A stretch of 64,000 nucleotides of DNA from Bradyrhizobium sp. AZCC 1719 (lineage in GTDB: Bacteria > Pseudomonadota > Alphaproteobacteria > Rhizobiales > Xanthobacteraceae), in the NCBI RefSeq assembly GCF_036924525.1, contig NZ_JAZHRU010000001.1, positions 1,889,001 to 1,953,000 on the forward strand, given 5' to 3'. Below the pieces are notes generated by a model. The model saw only the letters and a program-made list of their open reading frames with translations, was not told the origin of the DNA and searched no databases. The position numbers were made by a program, and so were the translations under genes. Positions 33,278 through 44,572 of the stretch are shown here, in pieces (position 1 is the first letter of the stretch; every line of letters begins with the position of its first letter).

Positions 33278-35488
33278 ATGGACCACGCCACCCGCCAAAG
33301 CAGCTCATCGGCCTCGTCGACCCGCGTCGTCGACGTGCTGGTGCCGGTCGCGCTCAATCAGAACTATTCCTACCGCGTGCCGCGCGGCCTGGAGCTGAAG
33401 GCGGGCGATGTCGTTTGCGTGCCGCTCGGGCCGCGGGAGGTGGTGGCGGTGGTGTGGGCGGAGAATGCCAATCCCGATCCGCGTCTGCACAACCGCCTGA
33501 AGGACGTCGGCGAAAAGCTCGACGTGCCGCCGCTCAAAGAGGAATTGCGCAGCCTTGTCGATTGGGTCGCCAACTACACGCTGTCCGCGCGCGGCATGGT
33601 GCTGCGCATGGCCTTGCGGATGGGCGAAAACCTCGGGCCCGAACGGATGCGCCTCGGCGTGCGGCTGGTAGGCCCAGCGCCGCAGCGCCTGACGCCGGCC
33701 CGGCGGCGGCTGATCGAGGTGCTGTCGGACGGCCTGCTGCACGGCAAGTCGGATGCGGCGCGGGAGGCGGGCGTCAGCTCAGGCGTGGTCGACGGCCTTG
33801 TCGATGAGGGAACCCTCGCCATAGAGGCGATGCCGCCGCCACTGGCGCCGCCTGCGCCCGATCCGTCCTTTGCCCAGCCGGAGTTTTCCCACCAGCAGCG
33901 CGCGGCGGTCGACATGATGCGCACGCTCGCCGCCAACGGCACGTTCCACGTCGCGCTGCTCGACGGCGTCACCGGATCGGGCAAGACGGAAGTCTATTTC
34001 GAGGCGATCGCGGAAGCTGTCCGGCGCGGCAAGCAGACGCTGATCCTGATGCCGGAGATCGCGCTGACCGGGCAATTCCTCGACCGCTTCGCCCAGCGTT
34101 TCGGCGTTCGTCCACTGGAATGGCACTCCGAACTGACGCCGCGCACACGGCAGCGCAATTGGGCGGCGATATCGGCGGGTGAAGCTCCGGTCGTGGTCGG
34201 CGCGCGCTCGGCGCTGTTTCTGCCCTATGCGGATCTCGGTCTCATCATTGTCGATGAGGAGCACGATCAGGCCTACAAGCAGGATGACGGCGCGCATTAC
34301 CATGCCCGCGACATGGCAGTGGTGCGCGCGCATATCGCCAAGATCCCGATCGTGCTGGCGTCCGCGACGCCGTCGGTCGAGAGCGAGGTCAACGCGCGCA
34401 AGGGGCGCTATCAGCGCGTCGCGCTGCCGTCCCGCTTCGGCGGCCAACACATGCCGCATATCGAAGCGATCGATTTGCGCCGTGCTCCGCCGCCGCGAGG
34501 CCGCTTCATCTCGCCGCCGCTCGCCGAGCAAATTCGGTTCGCGATCGAGAAACGCGAACAGGCGCTGTTGTTCCTGAACCGCCGCGGCTACGCGCCGCTG
34601 ACGCTATGCCGCGCCTGCGGCCATCGCTTTGCCTGCACGATCTGCGACGCCTGGCTGGTGGACCACCGGTTTCGCCAGCGCCTGGTCTGCCACCATTGCG
34701 GTTTCTCGATGCCGCGCCCGAATATCTGCCCGCATTGCCAGGCGGAGGAATCGCTGGTCGCGGTCGGTCCAGGCGTGGAGCGGCTGCAGGAGGAGGCGGC
34801 TGCGCTGTTTCCGCAAGCGCGCACCATGGTGCTGTCGAGCGATCTCATCACCTCGATCGAGACCATGCGCAGCGAGCTGAACGAAATCGCCGAAGGTCGC
34901 GTCGACATTATCATCGGCACGCAACTGGTCGCGAAGGGTCATAATTTCCCGCGGCTCAATCTGGTCGGCGTGGTCGATGCGGATCTGGGGCTCGGCAATG
35001 GTGATCCGCGCGCTGCCGAGCGCACGTTCCAACTCCTCAATCAGGTGATCGGGCGTGCGGGGCGCGATCAGGGCCGCGGCGTCGGGTACTTGCAGACCCA
35101 TCAGCCCGAACATCCCGTGATGAAGGCCTTGGTCGCCAACGACCGTGAGGCGTTTTACGCCAGCGAAATCGACTCCCGCGAGCGCACCGGCTATCCGCCG
35201 TTCGGCCGGCTCGCCAGCCTGATCATTTCCGCAGGCGACCGGCCGACCGCGGAAGGCTTTGCGCGCCGCCTTGCGGCTGTGGCGCCGATCGACGAGCGCA
35301 TCCAGGTGCTGGGACCCGCCGAAGCGCCGCTTGCAGTGATCAAGGGCCGCTACCGGTTCCGGATCCTCCTGAAGTCGCTGCGCAATGTCGACCTCTCGGA
35401 ATATTTGCGCGAGTGGCTCGCCGCGGGTCCGAAGACCAAGGGTAATCTCAAACTCGAAGTCGACGTCGATCCGCAGAGCTTTTTGTAA
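33278..35488 (+). CDS. priA: Primosomal protein N' (replication restart helicase PriA)
   Basis: 736 residues. The N-terminal 3'-DNA-end-binding domain is followed by the superfamily 2 helicase core with P-loop GVTGSGKT (230-237) and DEEH (326-329). The zinc-binding insertion has eight cysteines from Cys444 onward (CRACGHRFACTIC, CHHC, CPHC), and QVIGRAGR is motif VI. It reloads the replisome at collapsed forks. It diverges from xerC across about 155 bases. Confidence 0.97.
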   Translation: MDHATRQSSSSASSTRVVDVLVPVALNQNYSYRVPRGLELKAGDVVCVPLGPREVVAVVWAENANPDPRLHNRLKDVGEKLDVPPLKEELRSLVDWVANYTLSARGMVLRMALRMGENLGPERMRLGVRLVGPAPQRLTPARRRLIEVLSDGLLHGKSDAAREAGVSSGVVDGLVDEGTLAIEAMPPPLAPPAPDPSFAQPEFSHQQRAAVDMMRTLAANGTFHVALLDGVTGSGKTEVYFEAIAEAVRRGKQTLILMPEIALTGQFLDRFAQRFGVRPLEWHSELTPRTRQRNWAAISAGEAPVVVGARSALFLPYADLGLIIVDEEHDQAYKQDDGAHYHARDMAVVRAHIAKIPIVLASATPSVESEVNARKGRYQRVALPSRFGGQHMPHIEAIDLRRAPPPRGRFISPPLAEQIRFAIEKREQALLFLNRRGYAPLTLCRACGHRFACTICDAWLVDHRFRQRLVCHHCGFSMPRPNICPHCQAEESLVAVGPGVERLQEEAAALFPQARTMVLSSDLITSIETMRSELNEIAEGRVDIIIGTQLVAKGHNFPRLNLVGVVDADLGLGNGDPRAAERTFQLLNQVIGRAGRDQGRGVGYLQTHQPEHPVMKALVANDREAFYASEIDSRERTGYPPFGRLASLIISAGDRPTAEGFARRLAAVAPIDERIQVLGPAEAPLAVIKGRYRFRILLKSLRNVDLSEYLREWLAAGPKTKGNLKLEVDVDPQSFL

Positions 35489-35500
35489 GTTGGTGCTTCA

Positions 35501-35659
35501 CCCTCCCCTGGAGGGGGAGGGTCGGCTCATGTTGAGCGTAGCGAAACGTGAGTCGGGGTGGGGTGATCTCTCAACACGGGCACTGTTCGAGAGGAGAGAC
35601 CGTCACCCCACCCCGCCGCTCCTTCCAGGAGCGTCGACCCTCCCCCTCCAGGGGAGGGT
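35501..35659. repeat. Dispersed palindromic repeat, family D
   Basis: Outer arms ccctcccctggagggggagg and cccctccaggggagggt, inner arms ggggtggggtgatctctc and gagagaccgtcaccccaccc. It lies right after priA. A second copy is at 55977-56157. Confidence 0.85.
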
Positions 35660-35693
35660 AAAAAAAAGCCTGCCGTCATTTGCGACGGCAGGC
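35660..35693 (-). terminator. Rho-independent terminator of the RlpA-like gene
   Basis: Perfect 10-bp stem gcctgccgtc (35668-35677) / gacggcaggc (35684-35693). On the minus strand the stem is followed by seven or eight T. It may also act weakly on priA readthrough. Confidence 0.88.
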
Positions 35694-35783
35694 CTTTGTT
35701 GCCGCGGAAAGTTCCGCAGGCAGTTACGCAACGCAACGCTTACGCGATCTGATGGACCGGAAAACTGCGCGCGATCGCGCGCC

Positions 35784-36281
35784 TTAGATGACCTCGGCGG
35801 TAACGTGGCCGACGCCGGCGCCGGTCAGGCCGATGGCCCGGGCAGCACCCGTGGAGAGGTCGAGCACGCGTCCCCTGATGAAGGGGCCACGGTCGTTGAT
35901 CGTGACGATCACGCTCTGGCCGCGATGGGTGACGCGGAGCTTGGTGCCGAACGGCAGCGAGCGGTGGGCCGCGGTCATGGCGTTCTGGTTGAAGCGCTGA
36001 CCGGATGCGGTCTTGCTGCCGGATTCATTGCCGTAAAAGGAGGCCTTTCCCGAGAAGCCGCGCCCGGTGCTCTGGGAGCCGATCGAGGCGTTGGCGTTCA
36101 GCCAGTTGCCGCCAGCCGTCTTGGCCTTGCTGGCGTGATGGTGGTGGTGATGGCGATGGTGCCTGGATTTTGCAGAAGCTTCGGTGACGGCGCCACCGAC
36201 CAGGAGAGTTGCGGCGATCAAGGCGAGCGCCGTACGCGACCGGGTTTGAGTTCCCGGCACCACATTATTGGTATGCAACAT
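35784..36281 (-). CDS. RlpA-like septal-ring double-psi beta-barrel protein
   Basis: 165 residues. N-terminal export signal (hydrophobic 18-32, AST-like cleavage near EASA|K at 37), then a histidine run at 41-49, then the RlpA domain: GKASFYG, KTASGQRFN, MTAAHRSLPFGTKLRV, VTINDRGPF and RVLDLSTGAARAIGL. RlpA proteins bind or cleave denuded peptidoglycan at division sites. There is no lipobox cysteine and no SPOR domain, so it is probably a soluble periplasmic short form. It has its own terminator. Confidence 0.9.
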   Translation of the reverse strand: MLHTNNVVPGTQTRSRTALALIAATLLVGGAVTEASAKSRHHRHHHHHHASKAKTAGGNWLNANASIGSQSTGRGFSGKASFYGNESGSKTASGQRFNQNAMTAAHRSLPFGTKLRVTHRGQSVIVTINDRGPFIRGRVLDLSTGAARAIGLTGAGVGHVTAEVI

Positions 36282-36925
36282 TAAACTAGTCCCTCAGATA
36301 GTATTTGCCACATACGTGACAAATGGAACCCCCGTCCCAACTTCAGGGGGCCGTTTGATGAGGCAATGAGGCATGAATTGGGCAGTAAATCGGGAATGTA
36401 TCGGGCGGACATATCTTGTTACCGCCGAATGATATTCCGTAATCTTGCAGGTTAATAGACTTTTAACCAATTCAATACTCATTATTACCTAACAATACAG
36501 TCATCACACATCGAGTAAAGATTTGCGCAAGTAATGATCAAATGGAGGCGAGCTGCCGGATTCGTTCCGAATGCTACCGGTCATAGCGGCCATGCAAATA
36601 CGGATGGAACAAATCGGCTGGTCGGGGACCGCTCCAGATCGCCTGCAACCGCCGGAGTCAAAATTCCGGCGCGCTGATCCCCCATCAAGCTGCATTGACC
36701 GGGCCTGAAAATTGACGTGCGACAAGGCATCGCCCGCATGCGCCGTCATGTTGCACCTGCGCGCTTGCTATGTTAGCAAAGCCGCGATTTTAACGATCCC
36801 GGCACCTCTCGTGCCGGTCGAAAATCGAAGTCCCGCTTGAATTCCAAGGGCTTGGATCGCTAGGCGCCGCTACCCGTGGCGACGGTTTTTCCCTTGCGAG
36901 TTTGACATCTGAAAAGAGCGACTCT
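36282..36925. other. Long control region between rlpA-like gene and atp operon
   Basis: No supported gene in 644 bases. The part from about 36300 to 36520 is clearly richer in A and T than the rest of the window (for example gttaatagacttttaacc and attattacctaacaatac), and probably contains the promoters of the divergent rlpA-like gene. The atpH promoter is likely between 36700 and 36900. A short minus-strand frame at 36504-36749 shows no protein-like features. Confidence 0.55.
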
Positions 36926-39015
<2,090 letters not shown>

Positions 39016-39109
39016 TGATTTGCCGTTGCGGCCCGGCGGATAGTCGGGCCCGACGAAAGAGTGGCTTGCGGTCGGGTGCCAGACACCGGATCGCCGGGGT
39101 GAACTGAGA

Positions 39110-39988
39110 ATGGCTTCACTTAAAGACATGCGGGTCCGCATCGCCTCGACCAAGGCGACGCAGAAGATCACCAAGGCCATGCAAATGGTCGCGGCGTCGA
39201 AGCTGCGGCGCGCGCAGAGCGCCGCCGAAGCGGCCCGGCCCTACGCCGAAAAGATGGATGCGGTGATTTCCAACATCGCCGCTGCTGCTGCCGCCTCGCC
39301 CGGCGCTCCGGCGCTGTTGGCCGGCACTGGCAGGGATCAGGTGCATCTGCTGCTCGTCTGCACCGGCGAACGCGGCCTGTGTGGCGCGTTCAATTCGGCG
39401 ATCGTGCGTCTGGTTCGTGAGCGCGCGCTCTCCCTGATCAACCAGGGCAAGGACGTCAAAATTTTCTGCGTCGGCCGCAAAGGCTACGACCAGCTCCGCC
39501 GCACCTTCGAGAAGCAGATCGTCGAGCACGTCGATCTGCGCGGGGTTCGCCAGCTCGGCTTCGTCAACGCCGAGGATATCGCCAAGAAGATCCTGACACG
39601 GTTCGAAGCCGGAGAGTTTGACGTCTGCACGCTGTTCTATTCGCGCTTCAAGTCCGTCATCGCGCAGATCCCGACCGCCCAGCAGGTCATTCCGTTGGTG
39701 GTCGAAGAGCCGGCCGCCAATGCCGGTCCGTCGACCGCTTACGAATATGAGCCGGAAGAAGACGAGATTCTGGCGCGGCTGTTGCCGCGCAATCTTGCGG
39801 TGCAGATCTTCCGCGCGCTCCTGGAAAACAACGCCTCTTTCTACGGCGCGCAGATGAGCGCGATGGACAACGCCACCCGCAACGCCGGCGAAATGATCCG
39901 CAAGCAAACCCTGGTCTACAACCGAACCCGTCAAGCCCAGATCACCAAGGAGTTGATCGAGATCATCTCCGGCGCCGAGGCGGTCTAG
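39110..39988 (+). CDS. atpG: ATP synthase F1 gamma subunit
   Basis: 292 residues. It opens [20 protein letters not shown] and has the N-terminal coiled-coil helix with [13 protein letters not shown]. It ends with the C-terminal coiled-coil helix [20 protein letters not shown] and [19 protein letters not shown], the gamma signature. It is the rotating central shaft of F1. Length is normal for alphaproteobacteria. Confidence 0.97.
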   Translation: MASLKDMRVRIASTKATQKITKAMQMVAASKLRRAQSAAEAARPYAEKMDAVISNIAAAAAASPGAPALLAGTGRDQVHLLLVCTGERGLCGAFNSAIVRLVRERALSLINQGKDVKIFCVGRKGYDQLRRTFEKQIVEHVDLRGVRQLGFVNAEDIAKKILTRFEAGEFDVCTLFYSRFKSVIAQIPTAQQVIPLVVEEPAANAGPSTAYEYEPEEDEILARLLPRNLAVQIFRALLENNASFYGAQMSAMDNATRNAGEMIRKQTLVYNRTRQAQITKELIEIISGAEAV

Positions 39989-41485
<1,497 letters not shown>

Positions 41486-41487
41486 GA

Positions 41488-41572
41488 GGCGAATGGCGAA
41501 TGGGGAGTAGCGAATAGTTAAGCGCTACTTCCTGCACCATTCGCTACTCGCCATTCGCCACTCGCTATTCGC
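41488..41572. repeat. Palindromic repeat inside the atp operon, family E
   Basis: Built from repeats of ggcgaatggcgaat / cgaatag and their complements (ccattcgctactcgccattc), giving a long imperfect hairpin. It starts three bases after the atpD stop and ends 10 bases before atpC. A related copy lies at 57955-58034. Confidence 0.85.
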
Positions 41573-41581
41573 AGGTTCTCC

Positions 41582-41989
41582 ATGGCTACCTTTCATTTCG
41601 ATCTCGTCTCGCCCGAAAAGCTCGCCTTCTCCGGCGAGGTCGATCAGGTCGACGTTCCCGGCGTGGAAGGCGATTTCGGCGTGCTGGCCGGTCACGCGCC
41701 GGTCGTGGCGGCGATCCGCCCGGGTATCCTGACCGTCACGTCAGGCGGCGCGCATCAGAAGATCATCGTGCTCGGTGGGCTCGCCGAGATGTCGGAAAAC
41801 GGACTGACCGTGCTGGCCGACGTCGCTACCTCGATGGCCGAGGTCGACCGCGCGCAGTTCGCCGAAACCATTGCCGAGATGGAAGCCAAGCTCGCCGAGA
41901 AGGAAGGCACCGAACTCGATCACGCCATCGAGCGGCTGGATCACTTCAAGAGCATCCAGATCGAGCTCAACGCCACCGCTATGCACTAG
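41582..41989 (+). CDS. atpC: ATP synthase F1 epsilon subunit
   Basis: 135 residues. It opens [20 protein letters not shown] and contains [20 protein letters not shown] and [19 protein letters not shown], the beta-barrel of the epsilon subunit. The C-terminal helices inhibit ATP hydrolysis in related enzymes. It is the last gene of the operon and is followed by a rho-independent terminator. The upstream hairpin repeat leaves only 10 bases before the ATG. Confidence 0.96.
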   Translation: MATFHFDLVSPEKLAFSGEVDQVDVPGVEGDFGVLAGHAPVVAAIRPGILTVTSGGAHQKIIVLGGLAEMSENGLTVLADVATSMAEVDRAQFAETIAEMEAKLAEKEGTELDHAIERLDHFKSIQIELNATAMH

Positions 41990-42034
41990 GCCCCGGGGCA
42001 CCGCTCCGGGGCGCAATGAAGGCCCTGATAACGC

Positions 42035-42071
42035 CAGCGCTCGTCACCCCGTGACGGGCGCTGAGCTTTTT
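42035..42071 (+). terminator. Rho-independent terminator of the atp operon
   Basis: Stem cagcgctcgtcac (42035-42047) / gtgacgggcgctg (42051-42063), 13 pairs including one G-T, loop ccc, then agcttttt. About 45 bases after the atpC stop. Confidence 0.88.
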
Positions 42072-42117
42072 GGGCATCTGTCTTTTCATGCGGCACACTG
42101 CGCCGCCGCCATTCTCG

Positions 42118-42618
42118 TCACTGATTGACGATGGGGATGCGCTTGACGGCCGAACGGGCTTGTTCGGATTTCGGCAGCGTGATGGTCAAGACGCCGTCAT
42201 GGAATTTGGCTTCGGCCTTGTCCTCGACGACGCCGTCGAGCGGGATCTGCCGCTCGAACGCACCGTAATAGCGCTCGGTGAAGTATTTTCCGCCATTGTC
42301 GGTTCGTTCGGATTTCTTCTCGCCGCGCAGCGTCAGAACGCCATTGGCGATCTCGACCTGAACGTCTTTCTCCGTCATCCCGGGCAACTCAGCCGAGACC
42401 TTCAGCTCCTTGTCGGTTTCGTTGAGCTCGATGCTTGGCCATCCGAAGCGACCTTCCATCAGCGGACTGCCGAAACGGGCAGGCGTCGGGAAGCCACGGA
42501 AAACGTCATCGAATAGCCGGTTCATCTCCCGGTGCAGGGTGAAGAAGGGATCGAAGCTGTCGCGCGTAGGCGCAAGCTCCTGGTTTCTCGACCAGGGAAT
42601 CAGATTACGAAAAGCCAT
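42118..42618 (-). CDS. Small heat shock protein, Hsp20/alpha-crystallin family
   Basis: 166 residues. The N-terminal arm (DPFFTLHREMNRLFDDVFRG) precedes the alpha-crystallin domain at about 60-153 with DKELKVSAELPGMTEKDVQV, GVLTLRGEKK and FHDGVLTITLPK. The C-terminal I-P-I motif is at 161-163. It is an ATP-independent holdase. The start has an excellent Shine-Dalgarno (aaggagga). Upstream on the same strand lies the remnant of another sHSP gene and a heat-shock-like promoter. It converges with the atp operon. Confidence 0.94.
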   Translation of the reverse strand: MAFRNLIPWSRNQELAPTRDSFDPFFTLHREMNRLFDDVFRGFPTPARFGSPLMEGRFGWPSIELNETDKELKVSAELPGMTEKDVQVEIANGVLTLRGEKKSERTDNGGKYFTERYYGAFERQIPLDGVVEDKAEAKFHDGVLTITLPKSEQARSAVKRIPIVNQ

Positions 42619-42709
42619 GGTGTCCTCCTTACAGAGATTGCTGATGTTGCTTGCATCGGCCCGCGCGCGGCCGGTTATCCACGCGCCGAGCCGGTATTGC
42701 CGAAGCGGC

Positions 42710-42850
42710 TCAAGCCGTCTTCTGCTCGATCTGGTGGGAAGCGCCGGCGTTGCGGATCGGGATGCGCCGCGGCTTCATCGCGTCAGGCACTTCGCGAACG
42801 AGATCGACGATCAAGAGACCATGCTTGAACGAGGCCTGCTCGACCTGCAC
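42710..42850 (-). pseudogene. Remnant of a second small heat shock protein gene (C-terminal end)
   Basis: An in-frame run of 46 codons ending in TGA encodes VQVEQASFKHGLLIVDLVRE, then VPDAMKPRRIPIRN and a tail. It matches the end of class B-type rhizobial sHSPs, including the last beta strands, the KPRRI segment and the I-P-I motif. The N-terminal arm and most of the alpha-crystallin domain are missing. A GTG opens the run, so a 46-residue peptide could still be made, but no Shine-Dalgarno is visible. It lies 91 bases upstream of the intact Hsp20 gene, so the two were probably one operon. Confidence 0.75.
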
Positions 42851-42888
42851 AGGCTGGCATCCGGCACCGCTGTCCGCGGCAGAAATCG

Positions 42889-42927
42889 AATTAGAAAAAG
42901 GCAGAAAAGTTTCAAGTGGGGTTCAAG
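42889..42927 (-). promoter_or_regulatory. Candidate heat-shock (RpoH-type) promoter
   Basis: On the minus strand CTTGAA occurs at 42927-42922 and again at 42916-42911. The second is followed after 16 bases by CTAATT (42894-42889). This resembles the alphaproteobacterial RpoH pattern (CTTGAA, then a CTAT-like -10). It lies just before the sHSP remnant and could drive the intact Hsp20 gene. Confidence 0.4.
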
Positions 42928-42961
42928 AATTTTTGGCTGGGCCCAACGGATTACCGAAGGC

Positions 42962-43246
42962 TTAATCGGGAGTGAAGCCGTCCAATGTTCGCCCGGCCGG
43001 CGCTGCTCGGACGTTCCGATCAGAACGAACGCCACCGATCGCCGATTCGCGGTTCTGGCCCAAACGGAGAGCTTGCTGGGCGCCCGGTCTCTGGCCGACC
43101 GACAGCAGCATGAAAAGGCTCCGATAACCCTGGTACCTGGCGGCCGGACGGGTGCGTTCGCGTCCGCTCATGATCACCCTGCCATTCTGGTCCTGCACGC
43201 GCCATTCCCAACTCCGGCGGCGCTTGGTCACGATCACGTCGTTCAT
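42962..43246 (-). CDS. Small hypothetical protein
   Basis: 94 residues from the ATG at 43246. The first half (WEWRVQDQNGRVIMSGRERT then RPAARYQGYRSLFMLL) looks protein-like and recalls small conserved proteins of Bradyrhizobium. The second half is low-complexity and reads like out-of-frame sequence, so the gene may be truncated or frameshifted near residue 50. No known domain. The region between Hsp20 and the Nudix genes contains no better candidate. Confidence 0.4.
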   Translation of the reverse strand: MNDVIVTKRRRSWEWRVQDQNGRVIMSGRERTRPAARYQGYRSLFMLLSVGQRPGAQQALRLGQNRESAIGGVRSDRNVRAAPAGRTLDGFTPD

Positions 43247-43273
43247 GCGAGGCGAGACATCAGGCGTTGCTAT

Positions 43274-43390
43274 CTATTCCAAAGCCAACTCGGCTGCAGC
43301 GGCAGTCGCTGTCAAGTGGGTAAGTCGCGCGACCGCCTGAAGTTGTTCAGCCGCGGACGCAATATCTTGGGCTATCGCAGGCAGCGACAT
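43274..43390 (-). CDS. Possible 38-residue peptide
   Basis: Short frame from an ATG at 43390 encoding MSLPAIAQDIASAAEQLQAV and an Ala/Leu-rich tail ending ELALE. It lies 27 bases upstream of the small hypothetical gene and 10 bases after the first Nudix gene's stop, all on the minus strand. Composition suits an amphipathic helix. It may be a real small gene or chance. Confidence 0.22.
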   Translation of the reverse strand: MSLPAIAQDIASAAEQLQAVARLTHLTATAAAAELALE

Positions 43391-43400
43391 GCGCTGAATG

Positions 43401-43898
43401 CTAGCGAGCGAATTCCGCGAACTGCTGCACCACCATCCGGTACACGTCGCGGCGGAACGGCACCACGAGGTCCGCGACACGGTCGAGCCGCTCCCAGCGC
43501 CAGGAATCGAATTCGGCCGGCTGGCCGTTGCGCTGCGTCAGCGGGTCGATCTCGTCGTCGCGGCCGGTGAACTGCAATGCGAACCATTTCTGCCGCTGGC
43601 CGCGGAATTTAGCCAAGCGATGGTCGACCGGCCCATCATACGGCGGAAATTCGTAATTCATCCAATCGGTCTCGCCGAGGTATTCGGCGCTGACCGCCCC
43701 GGTCTCTTCCCAGAGTTCGCGCATGACGGCATCGCGCGGATTCTCGTCGGCGTCGATGCCGCCCTGCGGCATCTGCCATTCCAGACCCGGCAAGATGATT
43801 TCCGGCCCGTCGTCACGGAAGCGGCGGCCGATCAGCACCTGACCCGAGGTGTTGAAGAGCGCGATTCCCACGTTGGGGCGATAGGGTTTGTCGGACAT
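43401..43898 (-). CDS. RppH-type Nudix RNA pyrophosphohydrolase, copy 1
   Basis: 165 residues from the ATG at 43898 (MSDKPYRPNVGIALFN); upstream in-frame starts would lie in a palindromic repeat. The Nudix box GX5EX7REUXEEXGU is intact at 46-68 (GGIDADENPRDAVMRELWEE). FRGQRQKWFALQFTG and the terminal VVPFRRDVYRMVVQQFAEF are RppH-like. RppH removes pyrophosphate from 5'-triphosphate mRNA ends, or hydrolyses dinucleoside polyphosphates. It is one of two tandem paralogues here. Confidence 0.88.
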   Translation of the reverse strand: MSDKPYRPNVGIALFNTSGQVLIGRRFRDDGPEIILPGLEWQMPQGGIDADENPRDAVMRELWEETGAVSAEYLGETDWMNYEFPPYDGPVDHRLAKFRGQRQKWFALQFTGRDDEIDPLTQRNGQPAEFDSWRWERLDRVADLVVPFRRDVYRMVVQQFAEFAR

Positions 43899-43906
43899 CT
43901 CGGTCG

Positions 43907-43947
43907 CCGTCATTCCGGGTTCATGCTTCGCAAGCCCGGAATGACGG
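43907..43947. repeat. Short palindrome between the two Nudix genes, family H
   Basis: Perfect 13-bp arms ccgtcattccggg (43907-43919) and cccggaatgacgg (43935-43947). It sits directly before the start of Nudix copy 1, so its hairpin lies in that gene's leader. Confidence 0.8.
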
Positions 43948-43972
43948 AGCATCGCGTGGAAGACCCGCCACA

Positions 43973-44476
43973 CTAAGCGCCCGCAAGGCTGGCGAATTCC
44001 TTGACCACGCGCTCATAGACCGGCCGCTTGAACGGAACGATCAGGTTCGGGAGATTCTTCATCGGCTCCCAGCGCCAGCTAACGAATTCGGCCTTGTGCC
44101 CGCCGCCGGGGCTGGCGACGTTGATCTCATTATCTTTGCCGGTGAAACGCACCGCGTACCATTTCTGCCGTTGCCCGCGATAACGGCCCTTCCAGGCGCG
44201 GCCGGCCACCGTGCGTGGGATGTCGTAGATCAGCCAATCCGGGACTTCGCCAAGCTTCTCCACCGAACGAACGCTGGTTTCCTCGTAAAGCTCGCGCTTG
44301 GCGGCCTCCCAAGTATCCTCGCCGGGATCGACCCCGCCCTGCGGCATCTGCCAGACGTGGGATTCGTCGACATGTTCGATGCCGCCAGCGCGCCGGCCAA
44401 TGAAAACCAGCCCGGCTGCATTGATCAGCATCATGCCGACGCAGGTCCGGTAGGGCAGGTCCTCGTAGCGCGCCAT
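43973..44476 (-). CDS. rppH: RppH-type Nudix RNA pyrophosphohydrolase, copy 2
   Basis: 167 residues. [20 protein letters not shown] and the Nudix box at 47-69 ([20 protein letters not shown]); the glycine after EET is serine (EETSV), while all glutamates are kept. [20 protein letters not shown] is typical of RppH. It probably converts 5'-triphosphorylated RNA to monophosphorylated RNA to start decay. It follows the polysaccharide deacetylase gene on the same strand. Confidence 0.9.
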   Translation of the reverse strand: MARYEDLPYRTCVGMMLINAAGLVFIGRRAGGIEHVDESHVWQMPQGGVDPGEDTWEAAKRELYEETSVRSVEKLGEVPDWLIYDIPRTVAGRAWKGRYRGQRQKWYAVRFTGKDNEINVASPGGGHKAEFVSWRWEPMKNLPNLIVPFKRPVYERVVKEFASLAGA

Positions 44477-44572
44477 TTCCGTCAGGACTCCTATAGCTGC
44501 AGCAAGTCACCCGCAAACCGGTCGGGGCGGCGCAATCCGAGGGAGCCCGGATTGCTGCCATCAGGTTGATCT

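Noticed and set aside
36504..36749. Small minus-strand frame upstream of atpH
   Set aside because: No Shine-Dalgarno, no family resemblance, and it lies in the expected promoter region.
42619..42709. Possible ROSE-type RNA thermometer in the Hsp20 leader
   Set aside because: The leader has a strong Shine-Dalgarno and GC-rich hairpins, but the short anti-Shine-Dalgarno element typical of ROSE was not found on the coding strand.
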